From contig NZ_PVNL01000044.1 in NCBI RefSeq assembly GCF_002994635.1, forward strand, positions 100,692-164,691: a stretch of DNA of 64,000 bases, in the 5' to 3' direction. Under the pieces are notes generated by a model. The model was not told the origin of the DNA. It did no database searches and saw only the letters and a list, made by a program, of their open reading frames with translations. This DNA is from Enhygromyxa salina (GTDB taxonomy: Bacteria > Myxococcota_A > Polyangia > Nannocystales > Nannocystaceae). Shown here piece by piece: positions 8,525-16,989 of this stretch. Positions within the stretch are counted from its first letter, which is position 1, and each line of letters opens with the position of its first letter. A program made the translations under genes and the position numbers.

Positions 8525-8536
8525 TCGCCGAGTGGC

Positions 8537-9466
8537 TCAGGGCCAGCCGCACAGTCCAGCGGCACAGGCCATCCCGGTCGGGCAAGTCTGGCCGCCCGCG
8601 CAGTCGAGGTGGCAGGCACCGATCGCTCCATCGGCACACACGGGCACCGCGTCGCCGTTTGGCGCGGGGTCGCATTCCGAAGCGTCGAAGCAGCCGGTGG
8701 TGCAGGTCCGGGTCTCGACGGCGCAGGTCACCGCCTGTCCGGATTCAAACCCGGCGCACTCGCCGATCGAGTCGCACGGCCCCGAGTACTGGCCACCGTC
8801 GGGCCACTCGGGGAGCTCCTCGATCGGCGGGTCCTCACCCGTGCCTCCGCCCGAACCGTCGCCGCAGGCCTGGTCCTCGCTCGCAAACACCATGCACGGC
8901 GCGAAGCCTTCGTAGAAACAGTTTGGCAGGAACTCTCCCCCGTCCCACTGCGACCGGCACGTGGTCCAGTAGTTTGACGAGGCGAGGTTCCTCGGCCCGC
9001 GCCGGACCTCGACGGCGCCCTCGGGCAGATCGACCTGCCGCCACTCGACGATGCCGCCCGCGAACACGTCGTAGGTGTTGTAGCCGGGGTCGCCGTAGAA
9101 GTCCTTGTCGATCCGATAGCGGCCGATCGTGCCGGCCGCGAGCTGCTCGTACCAGCACTCCGCCACGGCTTCGTAGCCAGCGATGCTCGCCGTGAAGCCC
9201 CCGCTGAGCGAGTAGTCCCAGACCTGGTACATGGCTTCGCAGGGGCCCGCGGCGGCGCACTCGAAGTAGGGCTCGACGTCCTCCGAGATGAACATCTCGT
9301 CCGCAGGGCACTCGACCGGCTCGTCGTTGGTCTCGCCCTCGGTACCGGTCTCGGCGGAGCTCGACGAGTCAGCTTGCCCAGGGTCTTCACAGCCGAGCAT
9401 CGTGAACAGCACGAGCAGCGCGAGACTGGGCTTGGACGAAATGTGGTGCACGCCTGGGGGTGCCAT
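8537..9466 (-). CDS. Cys-rich secreted lipoprotein
   Basis: A 309-aa lipoprotein. The signal peptide ends in F-T-M-L-G-C (Cys about residue 26), followed by a Ser/Glu/Thr-rich linker. The middle part contains about ten aromatic-rich strands with paired Cys. A Gly-rich hinge leads to a C-terminal disulfide-rich module (CDSIGECAGFESGQAVTC...CTTGCFDASEC...HLDCAGGQTC...LCGWP). Function unknown. It converges with the TonB receptor, only 12 bases apart. A decayed copy of its C-terminal module lies at the left edge of the window. Confidence 0.7.
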   Translation of the reverse strand: MAPPGVHHISSKPSLALLVLFTMLGCEDPGQADSSSSAETGTEGETNDEPVECPADEMFISEDVEPYFECAAAGPCEAMYQVWDYSLSGGFTASIAGYEAVAECWYEQLAAGTIGRYRIDKDFYGDPGYNTYDVFAGGIVEWRQVDLPEGAVEVRRGPRNLASSNYWTTCRSQWDGGEFLPNCFYEGFAPCMVFASEDQACGDGSGGGTGEDPPIEELPEWPDGGQYSGPCDSIGECAGFESGQAVTCAVETRTCTTGCFDASECDPAPNGDAVPVCADGAIGACHLDCAGGQTCPTGMACAAGLCGWP

Positions 9467-9659
9467 TCAGGGGTGAGCCGATCAAGTGGGATTGTCTTTT
9501 TGCGCAGGCGGCTTCCCGGGCTCGCAGGCCGGGCGGCAGCTGGCCGCGGTCGGGGCGGCAAAGTCTGCGACCTCTCCACACATGCGCGACTTTGAACCAG
9601 TTTGCCGAATCCCGGGTCGGTTGGTTTCTTTCGCCTCGACTACCAAGTAGAACGCGCGC
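9467..9659. other. Divergent intergenic region
   Basis: 193 bases between two divergently transcribed lipoprotein genes. It must hold both promoters, but no strong -35/-10 pair or palindrome stands out. Confidence 0.3.
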
Positions 9660-11324
9660 ATGGGGAATCGAGCCTGGTTTCGGGAGACTGCGCTGTGTCT
9701 GGTTGGCGAAGTCTGGGCGCTGGGCGTTTGCCTGGCGCTGAGTCTCAGCGCGAGTGGTTGCGGCGATTCGACGGCTGATGACAGCCAGTTCGACTCGTTG
9801 ACCACGGTTGGCCCGACCGGGGACGGCGACGCGACCGGGGACGGCGATGCAACCGGGGACGGAGACGGAGACCCGTCCGGAGACGGAGACCCGACCGGCG
9901 ACGGAGACCCGACCGGCGACGGAGACCCGACCGGCGACGGTGATGGCGATCCGCCACCCGACCCGGCCTGTGAGTTCAGCGCGACCAGCGTCGACTGGTC
10001 ACTGCCGCCCGGGCTGGTGACGGAGCAGCTCGACGAGACCTACGCGGCGTCGTCGGCACCGTGCAATCAAGGCGTGTATCGGGCCGTGACCATGGATCTC
10101 ACCGGCGACGCGCGCCCGGACCTCGTGGTCACGGATAACTGTGACATCGGCGGCGTGGGTACGACGCATTGGCTCGTGCACGAGAACACGGGCACGGGGT
10201 TCTCCGGGACCGCGAGCTCGTGGTCGCTGCCGCCCGGGCTGGTGACGGAGCAGCTCGATGAGACCTACGCGGCGTCGTCGGCACCGTGCAATCAAGGGGT
10301 GTACCGGGCCGTGACCATGGATCTCACAGGCGACGGGCGGCCGGATCTCGTGGTCACGGATAACTGTGATATTGGCGGCGTGGGGACGTCCCATTGGCGC
10401 GTGCACGAGAACACGGGCACGGGGTTCTCCGGGACCGCGAGCTCGTGGTCGCTGCCGCCTGGGCTCTACGCGGAGCAGCTCGACGAGACCTACGCGGCGT
10501 CGTCGGCACCGTGCAATCAAGGCGTGTATCGGGCCGTGACCATGGACATCACAGGCGACAAACGCCCAGATCTCGTGGTCACGGATAACTGTGATATCGG
10601 CGGCGTGGGTACGACACATTGGCTCGTGCACGAGAATACGGGCACGGGGTTCTCCGCGAACGCGAGCTCGTGGTCGCTGCCGCCTGGGCTCTACGCGGAG
10701 CAGCTCGATGAGACCTACGCGGCATCGTCGGCACCGTGCGATCAAGGGGTGTATCGGGCCATCACGATGGATCTAAGTGGTGACGGGCGCCCGGATCTCG
10801 TGGTCACGGACAACTGTGATATCGGCGGCGTGGGTACGACGCACTGGCGCGTGCACGAGAACACGGGCACGGGGTTCTCCGCGAACGCGAGCTCGTGGTC
10901 GCTGCCGCCCGGACTCTACGCGGAGCAGCTCGACGAGACCTACGCGGCGTCGTCGGCACCGTGCGATCAAGGGGTGTACCGGGCAGTGACGCTGAATGTG
11001 ACGGGTGTCGGAGGCCCGGACCTCGTGGTCACGGATAACTGTGATGTCGGCGGCGTGGGCACGACACATTGGCTCGTGCACGAGAACACGGGCACGGGGT
11101 TCTCCGCGAACGCGAGCTCGTGGTCGCTGCCGCCCGGGCTCTACGCGGAGCAGCTCGACGAGACCTACGCGGCGTCTTCGGCACCTTGCGACCAAGGGGT
11201 GTACCGGGCGGTGACGTTGAACTTGATGGGCAGCGCCGCTCCCGATCTCGTGGTCACTGATAACTGTGACATTGGCGGGGTCGGGACCACTCGCTGGCAT
11301 GTCTACACCGCTGGTTGCGACTGA
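9660..11324 (+). CDS. Lipoprotein with six near-identical FG-GAP/VCBS-like repeats
   Basis: A 554-aa surface or periplasmic protein. Its signal peptide ends in S-A-S-G-C (Cys about residue 34), then comes a linker of roughly 60 residues made of G-D-G-D and P-T-G-D-G-D units, then six tandem 75-residue repeats. Each repeat contains SWSLPPGL, YAASSAPC, VYRAVT, a Ca-binding-type D-x-T-G-D-x-R-P-D-L-V-V-T-D and DIGGVGTTHW. The D-x-x-G-D-x-x-P-D-L motif is that of FG-GAP/VCBS repeats, which form beta-propeller blades, so six repeats fit a closed propeller. Each repeat has two Cys. Substrate unknown. The repeats are nearly identical in DNA, so recent amplification or gene conversion is likely. Confidence 0.75.
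   Translation: MGNRAWFRETALCLVGEVWALGVCLALSLSASGCGDSTADDSQFDSLTTVGPTGDGDATGDGDATGDGDGDPSGDGDPTGDGDPTGDGDPTGDGDGDPPPDPACEFSATSVDWSLPPGLVTEQLDETYAASSAPCNQGVYRAVTMDLTGDARPDLVVTDNCDIGGVGTTHWLVHENTGTGFSGTASSWSLPPGLVTEQLDETYAASSAPCNQGVYRAVTMDLTGDGRPDLVVTDNCDIGGVGTSHWRVHENTGTGFSGTASSWSLPPGLYAEQLDETYAASSAPCNQGVYRAVTMDITGDKRPDLVVTDNCDIGGVGTTHWLVHENTGTGFSANASSWSLPPGLYAEQLDETYAASSAPCDQGVYRAITMDLSGDGRPDLVVTDNCDIGGVGTTHWRVHENTGTGFSANASSWSLPPGLYAEQLDETYAASSAPCDQGVYRAVTLNVTGVGGPDLVVTDNCDVGGVGTTHWLVHENTGTGFSANASSWSLPPGLYAEQLDETYAASSAPCDQGVYRAVTLNLMGSAAPDLVVTDNCDIGGVGTTRWHVYTAGCD
9996..11320 (+). repeat. Six tandem 225-bp coding repeats
   Basis: The block beginning TGGTC[A/G]CTGCCGCC starts at 9996, 10221, 10446, 10671, 10896 and 11121, a strict 225-base period (75 codons). 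Copies 1-5 are complete and the last is cut by the stop codon. Adjacent copies differ mainly in the segment after YRAVT and in LVTEQ versus LYAEQ. The strict period and high identity point to unequal crossing-over. Confidence 0.95.
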
Positions 11325-11342
11325 CTTGGGGTGTCGTTCAGC

Positions 11343-11829
11343 TTACCGATCGTGCTCGAGCGCCGTGAGCACCTCGAGCACGGTGTCGACCACTGGACGG
11401 TAGCGAGGATTGTCCCCTACGTAGGCCCACGCGATCTTTCCCGATCGGTCGACCACCAGCGTGGCCGGCAACGCGATGTCCTTGCCCTCGTGCTCGACCC
11501 CCCACGCGCGGATCGTCGCGAGATCCGCGTCGCTGAGGATCGTGAAGTCGAGATTTAGCCGCTCGATCAGCGCGGCGTTGGTGGCGGGGTCGTCGACGAC
11601 GATGGCGACCACCGTGGCGTGATGGCTAGCGAACTGAGCCTTGGCGTCCTGCAGCCGCCCGAGCTGCTCTCGACAGTGTGGTCACCAATCGCCGCGGTAG
11701 AACACGACGACCGCGGGGCCGCTCGCCAGCGTGTCGGCCAGGCTCACGCTGGTGCCGTCGGCGGCCGGGCGTGAACGCTGGGGCGCTCGAGCCGACCTTC
11801 AACGTGGTCGTGGCTTCAGATGCTGACAC
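11343..11829 (-). CDS. Peroxiredoxin (AhpC/TSA-like), candidate selenoprotein; one frameshift
   Basis: Thiol-specific peroxidase or oxidoreductase of about 161 aa. Read from the GTG at 11829, it begins LKVGSSAPAFT. After one frame change at about 11766-11771 (one base too many or two missing) it continues DGTSVSLADTLASGPAVVVFYRGDW, then TGA (11684-11682), then PHCREQLGRLQDAKAQF and a normal C-terminal half ending ALEHDR. In the family the residue at the TGA is the catalytic Cys of W-C-P-x-C; the paralogue at 25499-26329 has WYRGGWCPYC. The TGA therefore falls exactly where selenocysteine would sit in a U-P-H-C motif, and a SECIS-like hairpin follows. The frameshift could be a sequence error or a sign of decay. 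A pseudogene is the alternative. Confidence 0.6.
11651..11667 (-). promoter_or_regulatory. SECIS-like hairpin of the peroxiredoxin
   Basis: In the mRNA, GCAGC pairs with GCUGC and a U-G pair extends the stem, closing a CGGGC loop with G at its second position. The loop starts 21 bases after the UGA. This fits what is known of bacterial SECIS elements: a small stem-loop just after UGA with a G among the first loop bases. Confidence 0.5.
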
Positions 11830-11948
11830 CCGATTCTGGGACCGCCCAGTCGTTCACCGACGCCGAGGCCTACCTCGCGCCGCGCGTGAGCATCGACGAC
11901 CCGGACGCAAGCCGTGAAGGTCCCGGTTGCGGTACACCGTGCCTGCGC

Positions 11949-12620
11949 TCATGGCTCGACCAGCCCGATTCGGATCGCGTGGCGGACCAGGTCGGCGACC
12001 GCGTGCGCGTCGAGCTTGCGCATCATCCGGGTCCGGTGGTTATCCACGGTCTTGGTGCTGATCGCCAACGCGACGCCGATCTGTCGGTTGGTGAGGCCCT
12101 GGCCGATCAGGCCCAGGATCTCGAGCTCGCGGTCGGTCAGCAGCGCTCGGCTGGTGCTCTGGGCCTGGATCACGGCGCCGCCTAGGGCCGCGCTGACGAA
12201 GGCGCGGTCCGCCACGACCGCCCGGATCGCGGCCAGGAGATCCGAGAATGCGTCGTCCTTGAGGACGATCGCCTGAGCGCCGTGGTCGAAGGCTCGGCGG
12301 GCGAGCTCGGGCGCGCGCAGGGCCGTCAACACGACGATGCGGAGCTCGCCGAGATCGGCTTGGGCGAGCGCCGCGGCGACCTCGAGCCCGGTGCGTCGGG
12401 GCATCGAGATGTCGAGCACGGCCACGGTCGGGCGCACGCGCGCGATGGTCTCGAGCGCTTCGTCCCCGTCCGCGCAGGTGGCCGCGACGGTCAGGTCGGG
12501 CTCGCAGTCGAGCAGCCGCGCGAGCGCTTCTCGGACGAGCTGGTGATCGTCGGCGAGCACGACGCGAATCGGTGCAGGATCGGCTGCTGCTTGGGCCACA
12601 CCCGATTGTGTCTTCCGCAC
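11949..12620 (-). CDS. NarL/LuxR-family response regulator
   Basis: A 223-aa cytoplasmic two-component regulator. The receiver domain (about residues 18-135) has the acidic pair in VLADDH, the phosphorylatable Asp in VAVLDISMP, a Thr in VVLTAL and the Lys in VLKDD. A LuxR-type helix-turn-helix follows (about 155-220: LTDRELEILGLIGQGLTNRQIGVALAISTKTVDNHRTRMMRKL). No histidine kinase gene is adjacent, so the partner is unknown. It is divergent from the lanthipeptide-type operon, and a regulatory role there is possible but only by proximity. Confidence 0.9.
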   Translation of the reverse strand: MRKTQSGVAQAAADPAPIRVVLADDHQLVREALARLLDCEPDLTVAATCADGDEALETIARVRPTVAVLDISMPRRTGLEVAAALAQADLGELRIVVLTALRAPELARRAFDHGAQAIVLKDDAFSDLLAAIRAVVADRAFVSAALGGAVIQAQSTSRALLTDRELEILGLIGQGLTNRQIGVALAISTKTVDNHRTRMMRKLDAHAVADLVRHAIRIGLVEP

Positions 12621-12811
12621 GGCGCCTCGATCATGCCCGCGGGGCCGGCCTCACTAGGGTGTTCACCTCAGTCCGACACGGGTCCAATGCCTCAACGCGA
12701 TCCATGCAAACCCTCCATCCCGCCTCGATCGGAGGGGTGCTACTCCGACAAGCGTTCACTCGAGCTCGTCGTCGATCGTCGCCATCGAGGCTCGAGGAGC
12801 GTACCCAGATC

Positions 12812-13525
12812 ATGACTGATTCGAACCCCACTCCATCTTTCGTCGACGCGATCGTCCGTGACCCTCATCATCCCCCGCGCCTGTCCACGCTGGTCGGCTA
12901 CCCCGGCCAGGCGGCGGCGCCCGGGCAGCGTCGGATTTACCTCGACATCGACCTCTCGGAGCACGTCGACTACCGCGTCGAGGACGTGGTCCACGAGCGG
13001 CCCGTAGACGGCGAGCTCGGTCTGCCGGCTCGCGTCATCTGGCTCGAGGAGGGTGCCCTCATCACCCACTCGAGCGACCACGGTGCGCTCAGCCAGAGGT
13101 TGCCGATCGGGTCGTTCCACGACGCAGCCCTCGTCGCGGAGGTCGAGCCCGATCCCGGCGTGTGGCTGGACCTCGATCCCCGGCTGCAGGCGCTGGCGTT
13201 AACTGCTGCGGCCGAGATGCACACGGCCGCCGCTGTCGGCCTGGGCTTTGCCCAGGCGCCGCCGCCCATGAGCACGCCCGAGGCCCAGGCCCGCCCGCCC
13301 GGGGGGATCGGGACTCGAACCTGCGGCGCCACCTTCTTCACCTGCGCGACCAGCAAAGCCAGGGGATGCACGACCAACTGCGCCACGCGGACCGGCACCT
13401 GTCTCGTGACCGAGTCGCTGGCCTGCAAGCCGCTCCCGCCCAGTCAGCGCTGCGTGACGCAGACGCAGCTCTGCAAGCTTCCCACCGGCAATTGCCGGTA
13501 CACCATGACGCTGCTCTGTCGCTGA
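12812..13525 (+). CDS. Lanthipeptide-type precursor with long leader
   Basis: A 237-aa putative RiPP precursor. Residues 1-165 form an unusually long, folded-looking leader (IYLDIDLSEHVDYRVEDVV, then VIWLEEGALIT, then a helical Ala-rich stretch) ending in a Pro-rich segment and G-G (164-165). The 72-residue core that follows has 10 Cys and 19 Ser/Thr in a regular pattern (TRTCG, FFTCATS, GCTTNC, RTGTC, SLACK, QRCVTQTQLCK, GNCRYTMTLLCR), ideal for lanthionine or methyllanthionine rings. It begins after GAGGAG (12794-12799). It is followed at 19 bases by kinase, lyase and cyclase genes. If the core lacked the tailoring enzymes it could simply be a disulfide-rich peptide. Confidence 0.7.
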   Translation: MTDSNPTPSFVDAIVRDPHHPPRLSTLVGYPGQAAAPGQRRIYLDIDLSEHVDYRVEDVVHERPVDGELGLPARVIWLEEGALITHSSDHGALSQRLPIGSFHDAALVAEVEPDPGVWLDLDPRLQALALTAAAEMHTAAAVGLGFAQAPPPMSTPEAQARPPGGIGTRTCGATFFTCATSKARGCTTNCATRTGTCLVTESLACKPLPPSQRCVTQTQLCKLPTGNCRYTMTLLCR

Positions 13526-13544
13526 GCCGAGCTGCGGGAGAGTC

Positions 13545-14639
13545 ATGTTCGTCGTCGCTCAAACCGTCATCCGCTATCTGCTGGCGCGTGGCCTCCTCGA
13601 AGTCGAGGACGTCGTCGCGGGCCGGGTCGTCGTCCAAGAGGAGCGTCGGCGCAACAACAACCTGCGCGTGTCCGTGGACGGCCGCCGAGGCCTGTTCCTC
13701 AAGCAGGCCGCGAGCGAGGATCCGAGCCTGCGCGAGACGCTGGACCGAGAGGCCTGGGTCTACGCGCAGGTGCCCGCGCGCGCCCCGAAGCTCGACGCGA
13801 TCACCCCGCGTCGGCTCCACTTCGACGCTCACCGATCAATTCTGGTGACCGAGCTGCTCGACGGCTTGACCATCGGGGCCGCGGGGGCCGCCGTCGACTC
13901 GGTCGAGCTCGCAGTCATGCTGGGCGCGGCGCTGGCTCGGGCCCACGAGGGGGGCGCGTCGCTCGTGCAGGAGACGGACGAGCGCCTGCCCCGGCACCCG
14001 CCCTCCGTGCTCCTACTGACGGATTCGGAGTGTGTCGTGTCGCCCTCGGTCCACCCGGGCATCGTTGAGGCGATCCACGAGCTGCCCGAGCTCGCCGGGG
14101 CGCTCACCGAGCTGCGTGGGGCGTGGTCCGGCGACACGCTGATCCACGGCGACGTGAAGTGGGACAACGTCTTGCTGGTCCCCGACGCGGGCGGCGAGCC
14201 GCGGATCGTGCTCGTCGACTGGGAGCTCGCCGACGTCGGCGATCCGGCGTGGGATGTCGCCGGAATGCTGTACGGGTGCCTGCTCGACTTGATCAGCGAG
14301 GACGGAGAGGCGGCCGGCGCCCGGCGGCCGCCGACCGTCGAGGCGCGGCGTCTGGCCGTAGCCCGGGCGCTGTGGTCGACCTACATCGCGTGTCGCGGGC
14401 TGTCGCCGCGTCGGTCGGCGGCCCTGCTCGTCCAGAGCACCCGCCTGGCCGGGGCTCGGCTGGTCCAGAGCGCCGTCGAGGCTCAGGCGCTGGACCAGCC
14501 GCTGGCGCGCTCGACCCTGGTGCTGTTGCAGCTCGCCGCCAACGTCATGCGTGCTCCTCGACGGGCTCACACGGCCCTGCTGGGGCTGGAGTCGCCGTTG
14601 TCCTCCGGGGTGTCGGTCGCGGCGGAGGTGCGAGCGTGA
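13545..14639 (+). CDS. APH-like kinase of a split lanthipeptide synthetase
   Basis: A 364-aa protein of the aminoglycoside phosphotransferase/protein-kinase-like fold. The catalytic loop is LIHGDVKWDNVLL (HGD at about 201-203, metal-binding Asn at 208) and the second metal Asp lies in IVLVDWELADVGD (about 225). RBS GGGAGAG precedes the ATG. In class V lanthipeptide and thioviridamide-type clusters, an APH-like kinase phosphorylates Ser/Thr of the precursor before elimination by a HopA1-family partner. The same partner follows here with a 4-base GTGA overlap, so this role is favoured over antibiotic phosphorylation. The assignment to the upstream precursor is inference from the operon. Confidence 0.75.
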   Translation: MFVVAQTVIRYLLARGLLEVEDVVAGRVVVQEERRRNNNLRVSVDGRRGLFLKQAASEDPSLRETLDREAWVYAQVPARAPKLDAITPRRLHFDAHRSILVTELLDGLTIGAAGAAVDSVELAVMLGAALARAHEGGASLVQETDERLPRHPPSVLLLTDSECVVSPSVHPGIVEAIHELPELAGALTELRGAWSGDTLIHGDVKWDNVLLVPDAGGEPRIVLVDWELADVGDPAWDVAGMLYGCLLDLISEDGEAAGARRPPTVEARRLAVARALWSTYIACRGLSPRRSAALLVQSTRLAGARLVQSAVEAQALDQPLARSTLVLLQLAANVMRAPRRAHTALLGLESPLSSGVSVAAEVRA

Positions 14640-15718
14640 ACGACACCAACGCCGCGATCGTGGCCGACTTGTGTGCGCGACTGATCATCCACTCCGAGTG
14701 TCGCCTGAGCGTCGACGGGGTCGAGCCAGACGTCGCCGCGCTCGCCCGCTCGGTGGGGCCGCTCGTCGAGGACCTTGGGGGGGCGGCGCCGAGCGACGAC
14801 CTGACGCTCGGGCTGTGGGCCCTGCTCTACCAGGGCTGCTACACGCACGGCCGTCGCCTGCGGGCCGACCTCGCGCGCGAGGTCGCGGCGGACTGCGTCG
14901 GTGAATTCGAGGGCTGGCCGAAGTCTAGCCTGCGCGATCGCCTGGCGACCATTGCGATCGGGACCCTCGGGTGGGACCGCGGGTGGGAGGTCTACCAGCT
15001 CGAGGACAGCGGCCTGGTCCGCGTGCGCAAGGGTGGTCGCCATCGGCATGCGCTCGCGGGTGACTACACCAAGTGGGGACCGCCCGGCGTTCCGGTCCGA
15101 GTCGGCGGCCGGGTCGATCTGCGGCTCACGGTCGGCAGCTTCGAGCTGCAGGCCGGCTACTACCACGTGCTCGGCAGCGAGCTCGGCGACGCGCTCGAGG
15201 ACATCGACTGCGCACGGCTGTACTTCAACACGCGCGCGGACTCGGTCGAGGCCCTGCTGCGGGCGCTCGTCGACGATCTCGAGCGGGCTGTGATCCCCTT
15301 TCACGCCAAGACCCCGGCGTCCGCCGACCACTACGCGCGCGCCGACGCGACCGTACTGTATGTGCCGCGCAAGTACGCCCCGATCGTCATCGACGTGGTC
15401 GCGGATCTGGCCGGGCGCGACGCGCTGCTCGATCCGGAGGTGCCCCTGTTCTCGGCGCAGCTGTTCGCCGGAGTCGGTCTGGCCGACGACCCGGGCCCGT
15501 CGGAGAGCTTCGGAACCCACCGCTGTCGCCTGCTCGCCGAGGCCCTCGTCGACGTGTGGCGGGCGCTCGGGCCCGAGGCCGGGCAGGATCTCGAGCATCG
15601 CCTGCGTGCGATTCGGGCGGCCTTCTCCGAGCAGGGTCTCGACCTCGACCGCCCGCACCTCGGCCCAGGCCTGCGAGCGGTCGAGGCCTGGCCGAGGGCC
15701 GTGGAGGTGACGTCGTGA
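14636..15718 (+). CDS. HopA1-family protein, probable phosphoSer/phosphoThr lyase
   Basis: A 360-aa cytoplasmic protein recognised by the C-terminal HopA1 pattern: RLYFNTRADSVEALLRALVDDLERAVIPFHAKTP, then HYARADATVLYV, then PLFSAQLFAGVGLADDPGPSESFGTHRCRLLAEAL. HopA1 is a type III effector of plant pathogens. Stand-alone relatives act with APH-like kinases in RiPP clusters to remove phosphate and form dehydroamino acids. It starts with GTG inside the kinase stop and its own stop overlaps the LanC start, so it is translationally coupled on both sides. The substrate is inferred to be the phosphorylated precursor at 12812-13525. Confidence 0.75.
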   Translation: MNDTNAAIVADLCARLIIHSECRLSVDGVEPDVAALARSVGPLVEDLGGAAPSDDLTLGLWALLYQGCYTHGRRLRADLAREVAADCVGEFEGWPKSSLRDRLATIAIGTLGWDRGWEVYQLEDSGLVRVRKGGRHRHALAGDYTKWGPPGVPVRVGGRVDLRLTVGSFELQAGYYHVLGSELGDALEDIDCARLYFNTRADSVEALLRALVDDLERAVIPFHAKTPASADHYARADATVLYVPRKYAPIVIDVVADLAGRDALLDPEVPLFSAQLFAGVGLADDPGPSESFGTHRCRLLAEALVDVWRALGPEAGQDLEHRLRAIRAAFSEQGLDLDRPHLGPGLRAVEAWPRAVEVTS

Positions 15719-16989
15719 ACCCAGCGCTCGGGACCCCCGTCGACTTTCTGGTCGAGGCCGATCGGGTCGGCAACGGCCTGTGCCGTGAGGCGCTGTGGTC
15801 GGGAGCGCGGTGCACCTGGCTCGGCTGGACCCTGCAGCCGGACGCGAGCGGGCGGCCGACCCCGAGCTACCGCAGCTTCGGCGCGGACCTCTACGAAGGC
15901 ACCCTCGGCGTCGCCCTGTTCCTGGCCCGCCTGCACGCGCACACTGGCGACAAGCGCCAGCGCCGGGCCGCGATCGGAGCGCTCAATCAGGCGCTCGCCG
16001 TCGACCTCGATCAGGGCCCGCGCGGCTTCTACTCGGGAGTCGCCGGTCACATTTACGCGCTGCTTGAGCTCGGCCATGCGCTCGAGGACGTCGGTCTCCA
16101 CCAGCGGGTGGCGATCGCCTGCGAGCGGCTGCGCCTAGCTGCGGCGGACGCCTGGGACTTCGACGTCATGGACGGCAGCGCGGGGGTGATCCCGGTCTTG
16201 CTCGCGGCCGCCGAAACCCTCGGTCGCGACGATCTGGTCGAGCGCGCGGCGGAGCACGGCGCGTTCTTGATCGACGCCGCGCGGGTGAGCGACGACGGCG
16301 TCGCGTGGCCGTCGCCCACCGACCCCGGGGACGCGCCGCTGCTCGGGTTCTCGCACGGAGCGTCTGGCGTCGCGTGGGCCCTCGCCGAACTCCACGCCGT
16401 CACCGGTGCGCCCGGCCCCGCGCACGCCGCCCGCGAGGCCGCCCGCTACGAGCGAGCTCACTTCGACGCTCGGGCCGGCAACTGGCCCGATCGGCGCGCC
16501 TGGGTGGTGGCCACCGAAGGACAGCCCGGATCAATGCTGGCGTGGTGCCACGGCGCCCCCGGGATCGGCCTCGCGCGCCTGGGCATGCTCTCGTGTGTGG
16601 GGGAGGACGCGGACCTGCGCGAGGATCTCGAGCGTGCCCTGGTCGCGACCTCGGCCTCGCTGGTGGGCAGCGCGGAGGGCCCCGACCACTCCCTGTGCCA
16701 CGGGACCTTTGGCGTCGCCGAGCTGCTGCTGCTCGCCGCGACCCAGCTCGATCGGCCCGCGCTCCGCCGCGAGGCCGAGGCCCACGCAGAGGCTGCGATC
16801 GCCCATGCCAGCCGCGGACACGCGTGGGGCTGCGGCGTCCCCGGAGGCTGGGCCGCCCCTGGTCTCATGCTCGGCTGGGCCGGCATTGGCAACTTCTTGC
16901 TGCGGTTGGTTGACCACTCGGTCCCGAGCCCGCTGCTGCCCTGCGATCCGCTGACACGCCGACACCGGCGAGACGACAGCGACCGATGA
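15715..16989 (+). CDS. LanC-like lanthionine cyclase
   Basis: A 424-aa alpha/alpha-toroid protein. The LanC zinc and catalytic motifs are all present: GFSHGASG (His 214), AWCHGAPG (Cys 278) and SLCHGTFG (Cys 328, His 329), together with repeated GxxG helices such as FYSGVAGHIYALLEL. These residues bind zinc and activate Cys thiols for addition to dehydroalanine or dehydrobutyrine. GTG start, overlapping the HopA1 gene by 4 bases. Unlike class II-IV enzymes it is not fused to the dehydratase part. It completes a precursor-kinase-lyase-cyclase operon. The last ~25 residues are basic and non-conserved. Confidence 0.85.
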   Translation: MNPALGTPVDFLVEADRVGNGLCREALWSGARCTWLGWTLQPDASGRPTPSYRSFGADLYEGTLGVALFLARLHAHTGDKRQRRAAIGALNQALAVDLDQGPRGFYSGVAGHIYALLELGHALEDVGLHQRVAIACERLRLAAADAWDFDVMDGSAGVIPVLLAAAETLGRDDLVERAAEHGAFLIDAARVSDDGVAWPSPTDPGDAPLLGFSHGASGVAWALAELHAVTGAPGPAHAAREAARYERAHFDARAGNWPDRRAWVVATEGQPGSMLAWCHGAPGIGLARLGMLSCVGEDADLREDLERALVATSASLVGSAEGPDHSLCHGTFGVAELLLLAATQLDRPALRREAEAHAEAAIAHASRGHAWGCGVPGGWAAPGLMLGWAGIGNFLLRLVDHSVPSPLLPCDPLTRRHRRDDSDR

